Shown here piece after piece: positions 35,769-45,473 of a DNA stretch of 64,000 bases (the first letter of the stretch is position 1; the number at the start of each line of letters is the position of its first letter). Made by a program: the position numbers and the translations under genes. This stretch comes from Salinarchaeum sp. IM2453 (GTDB taxonomy: Archaea > Halobacteriota > Halobacteria > Halobacteriales > Salinarchaeaceae): contig NZ_CP081183.1 of the NCBI RefSeq assembly GCF_019693215.1, positions 871,226 to 935,225 of the forward strand, written 5' to 3'. The notes beneath the pieces are model-generated. The model had not been told where the DNA came from and did not search any database. It saw only the letters and a program-made list of their open reading frames with translations.

Positions 35769-37118
35769 ATGGCAGATGGCTTCAGGCTTGGTGTTACTGT
35801 GCCGGAACTCGATGTTGATATTGAATATGATCATGTTCCCATCACCGACCAATCATTTGAAAATGCATTAGAGCGGGCAAAAAACAAGGAGCGGCTCTCT
35901 GTTGCAGATGGTATTGAGCTAATCACAACAGGGACAGAAAAACCGGGGATTGATCCAGAGCGAAAAGCTCAGGTTATCGATATTGCCAATCAGCGTCGTG
36001 CGGAAATTGTAGGGGATGAAGTGACATTTGTTGCGAATCTGAATAACAATATAACAACAGTATGTGATGCTGGATGTCTGTTTTGTAACTTTAGTACCCC
36101 CTCCTGTGAATACCGGAATGCAGATAATCCTGCCGGATATACTCGCACGCCAGCGGAATCAAGAGAGCTAGTTGATACAGCACTTGATCGAGGGATTTCA
36201 GAAGTGACCGTTGCGTCTGGGCTGCATCCATCCTTGGCACTAGATGGAGAGCACAAAGAGATTCTACGTAACACTGACGAGTTAGTCCGATATGAGCCGC
36301 CTAAATCGTATCCGGACGATCCAGGAACATACACAGAGCAAATTGACGCAATATCATTCGATGGACTGCATGTTCATGGTATAACACCTGAGGAAGCAAC
36401 GCACGCATCACGAGGAACAGATTGGGAGTATGTTGATGTATATCGACGATTAGCTGACGCCGGATTAGACTCGGTTCCAGGGACAGCAGCGGAAATTCTC
36501 GTGGACGAAGTCAGGGACGTTATTTGTTCAAACAAAGTTTCAGCAGACGATTGGATGCATGCTATGGAAGCAGCGGCAACAGCTGGTCTTGAGATCACAG
36601 CAACGATACTCTACGGTCACATTGAGAACGCTGCTCATCGAGTTCTGCATTTACAGAAGATTCGTCGGTTGCAGGAACGAACCGGGTCAATTCGTGAGTT
36701 CATACCGTTATCTTTCGTTCATCATAACACCCCGTTATACGAGCAGGGATATCTTTCAGAAGGTGCAACACCGGCTGAGGATGAGCTAATGGTCGCAGTC
36801 TCGCGATTGTTCTTGGATAATATTGATCATATTCAGGCATCATGGGTAAAGCATGGTGACGGCCGATCATTGAATCTTCTAACCTGTGGAGCCGACGACT
36901 ACATGGGAACTTTGCTGTCTGAGGAGATTACCAAGCGCGCTGGAGGAGACCACGGAGAGTATCGTACATTCAAGGATTATGTTGACATGATCACTTCGAT
37001 TGGTCGTATTCCGGTTGAGCGATCAACCGATTATCGGACACGAAGACGAATTGATCCAGATGACCCGCCATTTGGACCGACAATTGGTCCGCGGGCGGAT
37101 GGGTCTCCAATATTGTAA
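35769..37118 (+). CDS. cofH: FO synthase subunit 2 (CofH), radical SAM
   Basis: 449 residues. The radical SAM cluster motif is CDAGCLFCNFS (CxxxCxxC). The region FDGLHVHGITPEEATHASRG and FIPLSFVHHNTPLY are CofH features. With CofG it joins an aminoribityl-uracil and tyrosine into FO, the deazaflavin core of F420. The middle carries extra sequence (SLALDGEHKEIL, PPKSYPDDPG) compared with shorter homologues. ATG 35769 is 27 nt after a TTTTAA box; the GTG at 35763 fits less well. It is convergent with cofG (1 bp between stops). Confidence 0.93.
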   Translation: MADGFRLGVTVPELDVDIEYDHVPITDQSFENALERAKNKERLSVADGIELITTGTEKPGIDPERKAQVIDIANQRRAEIVGDEVTFVANLNNNITTVCDAGCLFCNFSTPSCEYRNADNPAGYTRTPAESRELVDTALDRGISEVTVASGLHPSLALDGEHKEILRNTDELVRYEPPKSYPDDPGTYTEQIDAISFDGLHVHGITPEEATHASRGTDWEYVDVYRRLADAGLDSVPGTAAEILVDEVRDVICSNKVSADDWMHAMEAAATAGLEITATILYGHIENAAHRVLHLQKIRRLQERTGSIREFIPLSFVHHNTPLYEQGYLSEGATPAEDELMVAVSRLFLDNIDHIQASWVKHGDGRSLNLLTCGADDYMGTLLSEEITKRAGGDHGEYRTFKDYVDMITSIGRIPVERSTDYRTRRRIDPDDPPFGPTIGPRADGSPIL

Positions 37119-38246
37119 TTAGACAGTTTCTGGGATATAGGAGTCAAGAGGCCGTAGATCTTTAATTTGCGTGAGAATCTGATCTGAAAGCCAAGAAGCA
37201 GTAGAGTCGGAATCAAGCAACCGAGATGTCTGTAATTCAGTTGGAAGGAATCGGTCACGAACGGGAAATCGTTCAAGAAGAGGCACCTGAGCTGATTGAG
37301 CTAACGATCTAAGACTTTCAAGTTCAGGCCATTCGTGATCAGGATTAACGTAATCATCTGTAATTGGCGAAATACCGCCTAAATCATCAACGCCACAGTC
37401 AAGGACAGATTCAATATCGGTGAGGTTTGGCGGGACTTGAATTGAGACATCTTGTGGAAGAGCTACACGTGCCATAGCCGTAGTTCTTCGAACGATGTCA
37501 ACGGAAGGGCTCGGCTGTTGCCAACGGTTGTTAGGAACTACTGGCTGAATTAGAACCTCCTGAATATGGCCATGGCGGCGGTGTAACTCTGCAATAGCCA
37601 GAAGACTGACTGCTCGCTCGCGCCATGATTCACCAATACCAAGCAACAATCCAGTGGTAAATGGAATTTGTAGTCGGCCAGCAGCGTCAATAGTGTGTAG
37701 CCGCTGTGCAGGAGATTTTGATCGATGTCCGCTGTGAGCTGTTACATCGGCTGTTGTTTCGAGCATTGCACCCATGCTGGCGATGGTTGGTTTAAGTGCC
37801 TGCATCTCTGCTGCTGTTTGATCTCCTGGGTTTACATGAGGCAATAGCCCATACTCCAGTGCCATTTTACACGCGTCTATCAGATAGTCGTGAAATGAAT
37901 TATATCCCCATTCGTCCAACTGGGAAAATATCTTAGTGTATCGATCATCTGGACGGTCACCAAATGTAAAGAGAGCCTCTGTACAGTTTGCCTGTGTAGC
38001 CGTTTCAAGCTGAGATCGTAGTTCGGAAGGAGAGAGAATTGACGCGTTGCCAGGAGCATCAAAGAACGTACAGTAACCACAAGAATACCGGCAGGCGGTA
38101 GTAAGTGGCAAGAAGATATTTTTTGCAAAGGTCAATTGATCTGCAGCTGATACATCGTCTGGGCGCACCTCAAGAAGACCCTGGATATCTGACTCAGCGA
38201 TGGGTAGATCGTCAACATGAAGACAAGAGGCGCCCGGACGTGACAT
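37119..38246 (-). CDS. cofG: FO synthase subunit 1 (CofG), radical SAM
   Basis: 375 residues. The radical SAM motif is CRYSCGYCTF (CxxxCxxC), followed by EALFTFGDRPDDRY and GLLPHVNPGD. GISPITDDYVNPDHEWP near the C-terminus is typical of CofG. It works with CofH in FO formation. ATG 38246 (MSRPGASC) is chosen; the frame extends to a TTG at 38297. It lies 60 bp after cofC on the same strand, so a cofC-cofG transcript is likely, head-on with cofH. Confidence 0.92.
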   Translation of the reverse strand: MSRPGASCLHVDDLPIAESDIQGLLEVRPDDVSAADQLTFAKNIFLPLTTACRYSCGYCTFFDAPGNASILSPSELRSQLETATQANCTEALFTFGDRPDDRYTKIFSQLDEWGYNSFHDYLIDACKMALEYGLLPHVNPGDQTAAEMQALKPTIASMGAMLETTADVTAHSGHRSKSPAQRLHTIDAAGRLQIPFTTGLLLGIGESWRERAVSLLAIAELHRRHGHIQEVLIQPVVPNNRWQQPSPSVDIVRRTTAMARVALPQDVSIQVPPNLTDIESVLDCGVDDLGGISPITDDYVNPDHEWPELESLRSLAQSAQVPLLERFPVRDRFLPTELQTSRLLDSDSTASWLSDQILTQIKDLRPLDSYIPETV

Positions 38247-38305
38247 GATGCTTGAATAGGGAATGATCACCAAATGGTCTTTCGGTTGCTGGATCAATCA
38301 GCTGA

Positions 38306-38911
38306 TTAGCGATGGATTGAGACGCCTTGTGATCGCTGAAGTGCAAAGCCATGATCTTGTAACCACTGCGCAGCAGCCCCGTCAGTATGGAGAAGAACCT
38401 CAATAAGGTCGTCACGTTCATCAATATCTGTTGAGAGTCGAAACGAGTCGACCTCAGTGTATGTAGATCCAGTCTGTTCAGCCGCCAGTCGATGGTCGAC
38501 GATAGAGGCTTCGTGGTAGTCTACTCGAAAGTCAGATTCCCGGGTGAGGAAAGCATTTGTTCCACCACGACGGCCCGGGACGAGGACGATATCTGCCGTT
38601 GACTCAAAAATTCGATTAATTGCGGCTGGTGTTGCAAGTCCAAGGTCAGCCATAATAACAGCCACTGGACCAGATGTTTGTTCTAAAGCTGAGTTTACTG
38701 CAAGTGTCAGTGGACGGTCATCAACAGTGACTGGCCACTGACTATCGATCGGAGATGTAGAAAGAATTTCAGGTGTATGGCCGGTTGAAGCAATAGCGTC
38801 AGTAACATCTGTCAGTAAAGCACGAGCAAAGGCTTGACATTCACCTGAAGAAAGAAAGGGCCGCAATCGAGTCTTTGGATCATGCGAATCAAAGGGGACA
38901 AGCAGACGCAT
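38306..38911 (-). CDS. cofC: 2-phospho-L-lactate guanylyltransferase
   Basis: 201 residues, the usual size. The nucleotidyltransferase opening MRLLVPFDSHDPKTRLRPFL provides the signature loop, VAVIMADLGLATPAAI is the Asp-containing core and VLVPGRRGGTNAFL the family hallmark. CofC activates phospholactate (or phosphoenolpyruvate in some organisms) with GTP before transfer to FO. First gene of the minus-strand cofC-cofG pair. Confidence 0.93.
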   Translation of the reverse strand: MRLLVPFDSHDPKTRLRPFLSSGECQAFARALLTDVTDAIASTGHTPEILSTSPIDSQWPVTVDDRPLTLAVNSALEQTSGPVAVIMADLGLATPAAINRIFESTADIVLVPGRRGGTNAFLTRESDFRVDYHEASIVDHRLAAEQTGSTYTEVDSFRLSTDIDERDDLIEVLLHTDGAAAQWLQDHGFALQRSQGVSIHR

Positions 38912-39089
38912 CGATACGGTTCGTACAGGCTACCAAGTGGTAGAGACAAAAGTAGCCTTCTATAGAGAGATAGGGTTCTCAACTGTTAGCGAATATGGTA
39001 TGATTCAGTACGATATAACCTAAAAGAGTAGTCTCTAATTCTACTCCCCAATAGAAAGTTTAACAAGATACTATGACGATACATTGTAT

Positions 39090-39236
39090 ATGGCAGAGTT
39101 CACTGTTGAAGGCGAGGAACTGATCGAAAAAGAGGCGACAGCGACTGGTAACAGCGCACACGTCTACGTTCCAAAAGAGTGGCAAGGCTGCACACTCAAA
39201 ATCATTCGCGTTGATGATCTTGAGACTGAAACATGA
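39090..39236 (+). CDS. DUF2080 family transposon-associated protein
   Basis: 48 residues, ATG 39090 to TGA 39234-39236. The text matches DUF2080: EGEELIEKEATATGNSAHVY and VPKEWQGCTLKIIRVDD, a small AbrB-like swapped-hairpin protein. It overlaps the tnpB start (ACATGA). This pairing is standard for haloarchaeal IS1341-type elements; by analogy it may bind the element's own DNA or limit tnpB expression, which is not proven. Too short to be found by most gene callers. Confidence 0.88.
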   Translation: MAEFTVEGEELIEKEATATGNSAHVYVPKEWQGCTLKIIRVDDLETET

Positions 39237-40963
39237 CACAGCTCACCGAACAGTTCCATCTTCCCGAAGAGTACCACGAAGCGTGTGACCGTCTCACCAC
39301 ACTCGTCCAGCAACACACACACCGATTACTCGCTGACGAATACTGGAGTGACGAGCATCTTGACGCCATCAGTGACCACACCGGCCAGTCCTACACCTAC
39401 ATCCGCGACGACGACACCGACGCCTTCGAAGACGTTGAAGAGTACGTCTACAGTCGATTCAAGCGGTGCGTCTATCACCGCGTCACGCACGTTCTTGACG
39501 CTCACACCGACGAGTTTCAGGCATTTCAGTTCGTGACCGACACGGGTGCCGAGCGCAAGATCCGACGCATCGGCTGGCACAGACTCCGCACACGACTGTA
39601 CGACGAGGAGTCGCCGTACATCGAGTGGCGCGTGCTGGAATCTGTTGTTGACCAGCTCAACACTTACTACGACGCACATGGACGCTTCCCCGAGACGTAC
39701 ACGGAACTGGTCAAAACGCCCGAACCAAACGGCACACTACCCTACGCACCTGATAAGGGTGATTACCACATCCACGAACTAGCAGTCGAAGACGGAGACC
39801 TTCGTGTTGTATTGAACGCACCAGACTCGCTCTCGCCGGAGAGCTACCACGACTGGACAAAACACGAACTCCGCTTTCCGATTCATTCCCGGTTTCGAGA
39901 TATGCTTGATACGGGAGAACTGAAAGCCCCAACATTGCACGCTTCCGAGTATGGCTACACGCTCGACGTGCCTATTGCCGTGTCCGAACAGGACACTGAG
40001 ACAGTTGCCGACCGCGTGCTGGCGGTCGACCTCGGGGTCAAAAAACAAGCCACGGCGGTCGTTCTCGACAGCGGTGACGAGACACACGAGCAAGTGACGC
40101 AGCCACAGTTCATCGACCATCCAAACAAAGACAAACTGTTTCGGATGAAAGCCGACGCGGAAGGCATCAACGACCGGCTGGCAGAACTCCGCAGACAGGG
40201 CAAAGCACACACCGAACGCTTTGATCACTTGCTTAGTGAGTACCGCCAGACGCGGCGAAAAGAACGCCGCTTTCGTGAGCACATTCAACACGACGTGGCC
40301 AACCAGCTAGTATGGCTCGCTGTCAAGAATGGCTGTGAAACCATCGTGTTCGAGTCCCTCGGCCAGATCGACGCACCACAGACGAGTGGGGCTATCGCAT
40401 GGTCGATTTCCTCGTGGGCACGGGGAGAACTGCTCGATCACGTCGAGTACAAGGCCGGGTTGCTCGGAATCGACGTGACGGCGGTGAATCCGTGGGGAAC
40501 GAGTCGGTTCTGTCCTCGGTGTGGTAAACGTGGTCGAACTGTGAACGCGCCCAACGACCACACAGAGTGTCGTCACGGTGGACATTTCTACTGCCCGAAT
40601 TGTGGCTACGAGTGCGATCGGGACGTGGTTGGAGCGGTGAATGTCGGGCGGAAACACCTCTCTGACAGCAAGATGGAGAAGGCAAACCCTGCTGAGTATA
40701 GCTCGGCGGGGAATCACGCCAGTTTTCCATCACCCTCAGAGGGTGCCCGTTCTGCTGGCGTTCAGTCCGCGACCGACAACCAGGATCAGGCGAGCGGTCG
40801 TCAGCCCCGCCTCGCTCAGCACTGTGCCCGGTCACTCACTGCGAACCCGGGTGAGGGAGATATGGGTGGACTGCAGCAAAATCACGGTCGTAATACCGGG
40901 CAGCAGGTGCCCAGCGGGAGTATCACACAGTACGTCCTCGCCAGTACCACCGAATATGGTTGA
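39233..40963 (+). CDS. tnpB: TnpB, RNA-guided nuclease of an IS200/IS605 (IS1341-type) element
   Basis: 576 residues. The RuvC-like triad is visible: Asp266 in AVDLGVKKQ, Glu374 in IVFESLGQ and Asp464 in CDRDVVGAVN. The zinc ribbon CPRC...CPNC is at 427-457. Unlike compact TnpBs (about 400 residues), it has a longer N-terminal part and a roughly 100-residue low-complexity tail after Asp464 whose DNA probably doubles as guide-RNA scaffold. Codon use and GC are clearly higher than in flanking genes, a sign of recent arrival. All catalytic residues are intact. No tnpA is present, so it cannot transpose alone. Confidence 0.93.
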   Translation: MTQLTEQFHLPEEYHEACDRLTTLVQQHTHRLLADEYWSDEHLDAISDHTGQSYTYIRDDDTDAFEDVEEYVYSRFKRCVYHRVTHVLDAHTDEFQAFQFVTDTGAERKIRRIGWHRLRTRLYDEESPYIEWRVLESVVDQLNTYYDAHGRFPETYTELVKTPEPNGTLPYAPDKGDYHIHELAVEDGDLRVVLNAPDSLSPESYHDWTKHELRFPIHSRFRDMLDTGELKAPTLHASEYGYTLDVPIAVSEQDTETVADRVLAVDLGVKKQATAVVLDSGDETHEQVTQPQFIDHPNKDKLFRMKADAEGINDRLAELRRQGKAHTERFDHLLSEYRQTRRKERRFREHIQHDVANQLVWLAVKNGCETIVFESLGQIDAPQTSGAIAWSISSWARGELLDHVEYKAGLLGIDVTAVNPWGTSRFCPRCGKRGRTVNAPNDHTECRHGGHFYCPNCGYECDRDVVGAVNVGRKHLSDSKMEKANPAEYSSAGNHASFPSPSEGARSAGVQSATDNQDQASGRQPRLAQHCARSLTANPGEGDMGGLQQNHGRNTGQQVPSGSITQYVLASTTEYG

Positions 40964-41003
40964 ATACTCCTAAATACTACTGAAAATCAGAACGGTCAGC
41001 GCA

Positions 41004-41110
41004 GTGAAGTACCTCAGGGTCAAGTCGTTCGAGAATCAGAGATCCTCGTGATCACGAAAACCGGAGGATTTTCGACGACCCCAAGGCACTCTGCCTGCTA
41101 TCTCTGTAGA
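41004..41110 (+). repeat. tnpB right end / guide-RNA scaffold region
   Basis: Begins GTGAAGTACC. CCTCAGGGTC (41012-41021) pairs 8 of 10 with GACCCCAAGG (41077-41086). The loop between them is about 55 nt and contains an additional imperfect hairpin (ATCCTCG...CGGAGGAT). It ends GGCACTCTGCCTGC then CTGTAG. Orphan ends at 4958, 14946, 31631, 45474 and 59628 share this layout but have a short TCAA-type loop, so this copy carries an insertion in the hairpin loop. Confidence 0.6.
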
Positions 41111-41410
41111 CACGTTCCCAAGAGAGATTATAAAAGAATTAGCAATAAACTCACAGACGTAGCGGTTGGAGGAGGCGCCATCTCTGGCATATAGATCACT
41201 TCTCCAAAATCAATATAGCGAGCATTCGAAACAAACCTAATAAAATGACCGTATATTTGTATCTCAATATGCAGTGATTTCATATCCACAAGCCACCAAT
41301 ATACGTCGCATATGTCCTCTAACGGCACATTAGCAATATTAATTGATAGCATCTATTTGCGACCTAAAGACAAGTTTATATAGAAGGGCTATCATAGTTA
41401 CAGTTAGATT
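41111..41410. other. AT-rich upstream region of the thermosome gene
   Basis: About 300 bases with no gene. It is AT-rich after the GC-rich transposon end and contains no hairpin I could identify with confidence. The TATA box of the thermosome gene is listed separately. Confidence 0.4.
41375..41382 (+). promoter_or_regulatory. TATA box of the thermosome gene
   Basis: TTTATATA, preceded by ACAAG, lies 29-36 nt before ATG 41411. That places transcription start within a few bases of the ATG. It is among the best TATA matches in the window, fitting a strong promoter. Heat-responsive haloarchaeal cct promoters have a similar core, but no dedicated heat element can be identified by eye. Confidence 0.6.
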
Positions 41411-43072
41411 ATGAGTCAGCGAATGCAGGGACAGCCGATGGTCATTATGTCAGAGGATTCGGAGCGAGTTAAAGATGAAGATGCCCAAAGCCGCAACATT
41501 GCTGCCGCGCAGGCAGTTGCCGAGTCAGTACGCTCTACTCTTGGGCCAAAAGGAATGGACAAAATGCTGGTATCGTCGATGGGCGACGTAACGGTCACAA
41601 ATGACGGAGTGACCATCCTTGACGAGATGGACATTAACGATCCGACAGCCGAGATGATTGTTGAAGTTGCTGAAACACAAGAAGACGAAGCTGGTGACGG
41701 AACAACAACTGCCGTCGCAATTGCCGGTGAACTTCTCCAGAACGCAGAAGACCTTTTAGAGCAGGACATTCATCCATCCACAGTTATCAAAGGATTCCAC
41801 TTAGCCTCAGAGCAGGCACGGCAAGAAGTCGATGAGATTGCAACTGAGATTGATACAGATGATGAAGAGATTCTTCGATCAGTAGCAGAAACGTCGATGA
41901 CTGGGAAAGGTGCAGAGCTAAACAAAGAACATCTTTCCAATCTTATTGTTAGTGCAGTACGACAAATTACGGTTGAGGGAGACAACGGTGAGCCTGTCGT
42001 TGATCTTGAGTACCTAAAGATGGAAACACAGACAGGTGGGGCTGTTGAAGACTCCGAAATGCTCGAAGGGGCAATTATCGACAAGGACCCAGTCCATGAC
42101 AACATGCCTCGATCGGTCGCCGACGCTGATGTCATGCTCCTGAGCCAAGCGATTGAAGTCGAAGAAACAGATGTTGATACAGAGGTTAGTGTTGCAGATC
42201 CAGATCAACTTCAGCAATTCCTTGATCGTGAAGAAGAACAACTCAAAGAGAAGGTGCAGCAGATTGTCGAAACTGGTGCTGATGTTGTCTTCTGTCAGAA
42301 AGGGATTGATGATCTCGCCCAGCACTATCTTGCTAAAGAAGGTATCCTCGCGGCACGCCGCGTAAAGAAGTCTGATATAGAATTCCTCTCTGAGGTGCTT
42401 GGTGCAAATATTGTATCAGATCTTTCGGAGGCCTCAAGTGACGATCTAGGTTATGGTGATGTCAGCCGGGATGAAGATAATGACACATTCCACGTAACAG
42501 GTGATAACGCACACGGCGTTACGCTCCTGCTACGAGCATCAACTGACCATGTTGTAGACGAAATTGAGCGAGGGGTTAGCGATGCACTAGATGTCGTTGC
42601 ATCTACCGTTGCAGATGGACGGGTTGTTGCTGGTGGAGGCGCAATTGAAGTTGAGCTCGCAAAGCGACTCCGCGACTACGCCGATAGTGTCGAAGGCCGA
42701 GAGCAATTGGCAGTTGAATCATTCGCTGATGCTGTAGAGCTTGTTCCGCGCGTCCTTTCCGAGAATTCTGGCCTCGATCCAATCGACATGCTCGTTGATC
42801 TTCGAGCTGCACACAGCGAAGGGCAGGTCAGAGCCGGAATAGATATTGAGAACAACGACGTAACAGATACACTTGAAGCCGGAGTCGTCGAACCGGCACA
42901 CGCAAAGAAGCAGGCAATCTCATCTGCAACTGAAGCCGCAAACCTTGTGCTCAAAATCGACGACATCATCTCAGCTGGCGATCTAACGACAGAAGGCGAC
43001 GAGGACGAAGGAGACATGCCAGCCGGTGGTGGCATGGGCGGTATGGGTGGCGGTATGGGCGGCATGATGTAA
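41411..43072 (+). CDS. thermosome (group II chaperonin) subunit
   Basis: 553 residues. Hallmarks: [16 protein letters not shown] near the N-terminus, the ATPase motif [16 protein letters not shown], and [15 protein letters not shown] late in the protein. The C-terminus is a Gly-Met repeat tail ([14 protein letters not shown]) as in CCT/thermosome subunits, which lines the cavity. It folds proteins with ATP in a double ring. Haloarchaea usually have two or three paralogues and I cannot tell which this is. Confidence 0.96.
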   Translation: MSQRMQGQPMVIMSEDSERVKDEDAQSRNIAAAQAVAESVRSTLGPKGMDKMLVSSMGDVTVTNDGVTILDEMDINDPTAEMIVEVAETQEDEAGDGTTTAVAIAGELLQNAEDLLEQDIHPSTVIKGFHLASEQARQEVDEIATEIDTDDEEILRSVAETSMTGKGAELNKEHLSNLIVSAVRQITVEGDNGEPVVDLEYLKMETQTGGAVEDSEMLEGAIIDKDPVHDNMPRSVADADVMLLSQAIEVEETDVDTEVSVADPDQLQQFLDREEEQLKEKVQQIVETGADVVFCQKGIDDLAQHYLAKEGILAARRVKKSDIEFLSEVLGANIVSDLSEASSDDLGYGDVSRDEDNDTFHVTGDNAHGVTLLLRASTDHVVDEIERGVSDALDVVASTVADGRVVAGGGAIEVELAKRLRDYADSVEGREQLAVESFADAVELVPRVLSENSGLDPIDMLVDLRAAHSEGQVRAGIDIENNDVTDTLEAGVVEPAHAKKQAISSATEAANLVLKIDDIISAGDLTTEGDEDEGDMPAGGGMGGMGGGMGGMM

Positions 43073-43302
43073 ACGCCATCCCAGGATTAAACAAACTTTG
43101 AACACAGCAGACAAGTTCTATTCTATCTGACCAGATCTCCAGTTGAAATAGAGGGGTTGTTAATTTACTTTTACTAAAAAAGCCAAACGGTGCGGCAAGA
43201 GAAACAGGCTAAGTGTCTCTGGCTTGCTCCCAAAGTGCTTCACACAGACTTCATGAGAGATGATACCAGACACTTTTTCGGATTGAGTGTATAGTACAAT
43301 AC

Positions 43303-43683
43303 ATGCCAGAGGGACAAAATACGCCCAAAATCAAACGTGCAGACGAGCTCTCATATGACGCAGTTTCGAAAGCTGATGGTGTAAACAAAGCGGTGATTTT
43401 TGATGAATCTGATGGTGCCACTAACTTCCGTATGCGTCGGTACCAGTTAAGCCCGGATGCAACGGTTCCAAAGCATACCAACAGCGTTGAACATGAGATT
43501 CATGTACTTGATGGCGAATTAGTTGTTGGGCTTATGGAGAATGAAACTGTAGTCACTTCTGGTGACTCAGTACTGATTCCAGATGAAACTGTGCATTGGT
43601 TTCGGAATGAAACGAATCAAGAGACGGCATTCCTCTGTATGGTTCCAGCCGAGGACGCGTCATTGCAATTAGTTGACGAATGA
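43303..43683 (+). CDS. cupin-domain protein
   Basis: 126 residues, one conserved beta-barrel. FRMRRYQLSPDATVPKHTNS gives the first cupin motif (with His and the later EHEIHVLDG glutamate/histidine) and LIPDETVHWFRNE the second, with the metal-binding His. Small stand-alone cupins may be isomerases, dioxygenases or sensors; nothing here decides. It is convergent with nadE, with 0 bp between the ends of the two genes (stop at 43681-43683, nadE stop at 43684). Confidence 0.85.
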   Translation: MPEGQNTPKIKRADELSYDAVSKADGVNKAVIFDESDGATNFRMRRYQLSPDATVPKHTNSVEHEIHVLDGELVVGLMENETVVTSGDSVLIPDETVHWFRNETNQETAFLCMVPAEDASLQLVDE

Positions 43684-45369
43684 TTAGCTTGAATCTAAGT
43701 TCTTAGTTAGTGGTCTAAACGATGCCGCAATTGGATACCGCCAGTCGCGGTTGAATGCTTGTTTTGTGACCCGCAATGCTGGTGGTGTTTGCCAGCGTTT
43801 GAATTCTGAGCGCACGATTCGTTGGATGACATCTTGTGTATGAGACTTGTCCCTTACGTGTGCCTGAGACGGTACTGGATCCTCGATGTATCTCTGCAAG
43901 ATCGGGTCGAGTACATCGTACGGGGGAAGATCATCTCGGTCACTTTGATCTTCAGCCAATTCGGCTGTAGGGGGTTTCTCAAACACGGATTTCGGGATAA
44001 CGGGACTTGTGCTTTTGTCTGGAGGATTATGATTAACTTGTTCTGCTAAGTCATATACCATGTGCTTATAACAGTCGCCAAGAGGGGCTAATGCCCCGAC
44101 TGTATCGCCATACAGCGTACAATATCCGACTGCTCCCTCGCTTTTGTTGTCAGGAGTCAGTACTAGTGCGTTAAGTTCATTTGCAAATCCCATCAAGATA
44201 GCCCCTCGAACGCGTGCTTGGATATTTTCAAAAGCAACATCAGTAAACGCATGATTGAGGTGTGTTTGCAACTCCGTTTGAATCGCGTTTATTATTGATT
44301 TGATTGGTAACACGTCGAACTCAATTCCCAGTCGTGACGCAACAGTTCGGGCGTCAGTGATACTCTGTTCACTGGTAATTTCGCTGGGCATTGATATTCC
44401 ATATACATGGTCAGCACCAAGTGCATCTACGGCAAGTGCCGTTGTAACGGAGGAATCAATTCCGCCTGACATGCCGATAACTGCCTGTGAAAAGCCAGTT
44501 TTCGCAAAGTAATCACGAATGCCGAGTCGTAATGCAGACCGGATCTGCTGGTTGGAAAAATTGAGAGATGACACCTGTGATCGAGAATTATTTGAAAGTT
44601 CGACAACAGCTTTTGCTGGTTCAAATCCGGGAAGCTGAGCGTGTAGTTGTCCCTGCCTGTCTATCAAAAAGGAATGGCCATCATAGACCAAGTCATCATT
44701 GCCACCGACCTGATTCGCAAGGACAATTGGACAGTCTGCATTCACTGCGTGTTGTTCAAACTGCTCATATCTTTTCTGAGGTTTGTTAACGCTAAACGGA
44801 CTCGCGGAGATGTTAACAATAAGATCTGGGGACTCTGCAGCGACGTCTGCAATTGGATTCGTACGGTACTGTTGTCGGCCGGCAACAGTCATGTCGTGCC
44901 ATGCATCCTCACAGACACTGAGCCCGAGATCTATTCCATTTACTGATACTACAGCTGGTTCAGAACCAGCAATAAAGTACCTATCTTCATCAAATACCCC
45001 ATATGTAGGAAGTAGTCGCTTGGCGTATCTCGTTTTCACTGCACCATTAGACAAGACAGTTGCTGTATTTTGTAACGGGGATTTAGGATCATCCGTAGCC
45101 GGAGCAGCAGCACCGAGAATAATTGGAGGGCCAGCAGATGTTTGTGCCGCTAAAGCATCGAGAGCAGAGTTCTGTGCGGTAAGAAATTCCGAGCGAAACA
45201 ATAAATCACGAGGTGGATAACCTAATATCGCCAATTCAGGCATTACAACAATATCAGCACCCGCTTCTTGCAGTCCATCGTATGCAGTTTGAAGTTGGTC
45301 ATAGTTGCCATCGACATCACCAACGGTTGGGTTATGCTGTACAATTCCTACACGAATACCTGCACACAT
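43684..45369 (-). CDS. nadE: glutamine-dependent NAD+ synthetase
   Basis: 561 residues with two domains. The N-terminal nitrilase-type amidase has the Glu-Lys-Cys triad in VMPELAILGYP, RYAKRLLPTYGVF and GLSVCEDAW. The C-terminal synthetase has the P-loop-like SGGIDSS and the later LTPDNKSEGAVGYCTLYGD. It makes NAD from deamido-NAD using glutamine nitrogen. The start is set at ATG 45369 (MCAGIRVGIVQHN); the frame is open to an ATG at 45402. A single-domain ammonia-dependent NadE is the more usual archaeal type. Confidence 0.92.
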   Translation of the reverse strand: MCAGIRVGIVQHNPTVGDVDGNYDQLQTAYDGLQEAGADIVVMPELAILGYPPRDLLFRSEFLTAQNSALDALAAQTSAGPPIILGAAAPATDDPKSPLQNTATVLSNGAVKTRYAKRLLPTYGVFDEDRYFIAGSEPAVVSVNGIDLGLSVCEDAWHDMTVAGRQQYRTNPIADVAAESPDLIVNISASPFSVNKPQKRYEQFEQHAVNADCPIVLANQVGGNDDLVYDGHSFLIDRQGQLHAQLPGFEPAKAVVELSNNSRSQVSSLNFSNQQIRSALRLGIRDYFAKTGFSQAVIGMSGGIDSSVTTALAVDALGADHVYGISMPSEITSEQSITDARTVASRLGIEFDVLPIKSIINAIQTELQTHLNHAFTDVAFENIQARVRGAILMGFANELNALVLTPDNKSEGAVGYCTLYGDTVGALAPLGDCYKHMVYDLAEQVNHNPPDKSTSPVIPKSVFEKPPTAELAEDQSDRDDLPPYDVLDPILQRYIEDPVPSQAHVRDKSHTQDVIQRIVRSEFKRWQTPPALRVTKQAFNRDWRYPIAASFRPLTKNLDSS

Positions 45370-45473
45370 TTTCAATATAGATAGGGATTTAACTGATATC
45401 ATTTAGAAGAAACCGGGGGTTTTGATACGAACCGTTAAGAACAGTACCATTGAGTAGTTTATCTGTAGAGAAA

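Larger units (their letters stand above)
39090..41110 (+). mobile_element. IS1341-type element (DUF2080-tnpB, no tnpA)
   Basis: The element covers DUF2080, tnpB and the right end at 41004-41110. The left boundary is not certain; the GC shift starts near 39090 and I saw no clear left hairpin. In such elements TnpB with its guide RNA cuts the donor-joint site so that the element is kept; movement depends on a TnpA elsewhere. It sits between cofC and the thermosome gene without disrupting either. Confidence 0.75.

Noticed and set aside
39000-41110. Complete autonomous IS605 element with tnpA
   Set aside because: No Y1 transposase frame (HUH-type motif) occurs on either strand near tnpB; only DUF2080 and tnpB are present.
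43190-43235. Hairpin (GCAAG...CTTGC) between the thermosome and cupin genes as a terminator
   Set aside because: The stem is imperfect and no T-tract follows it; too weak to list as a feature.
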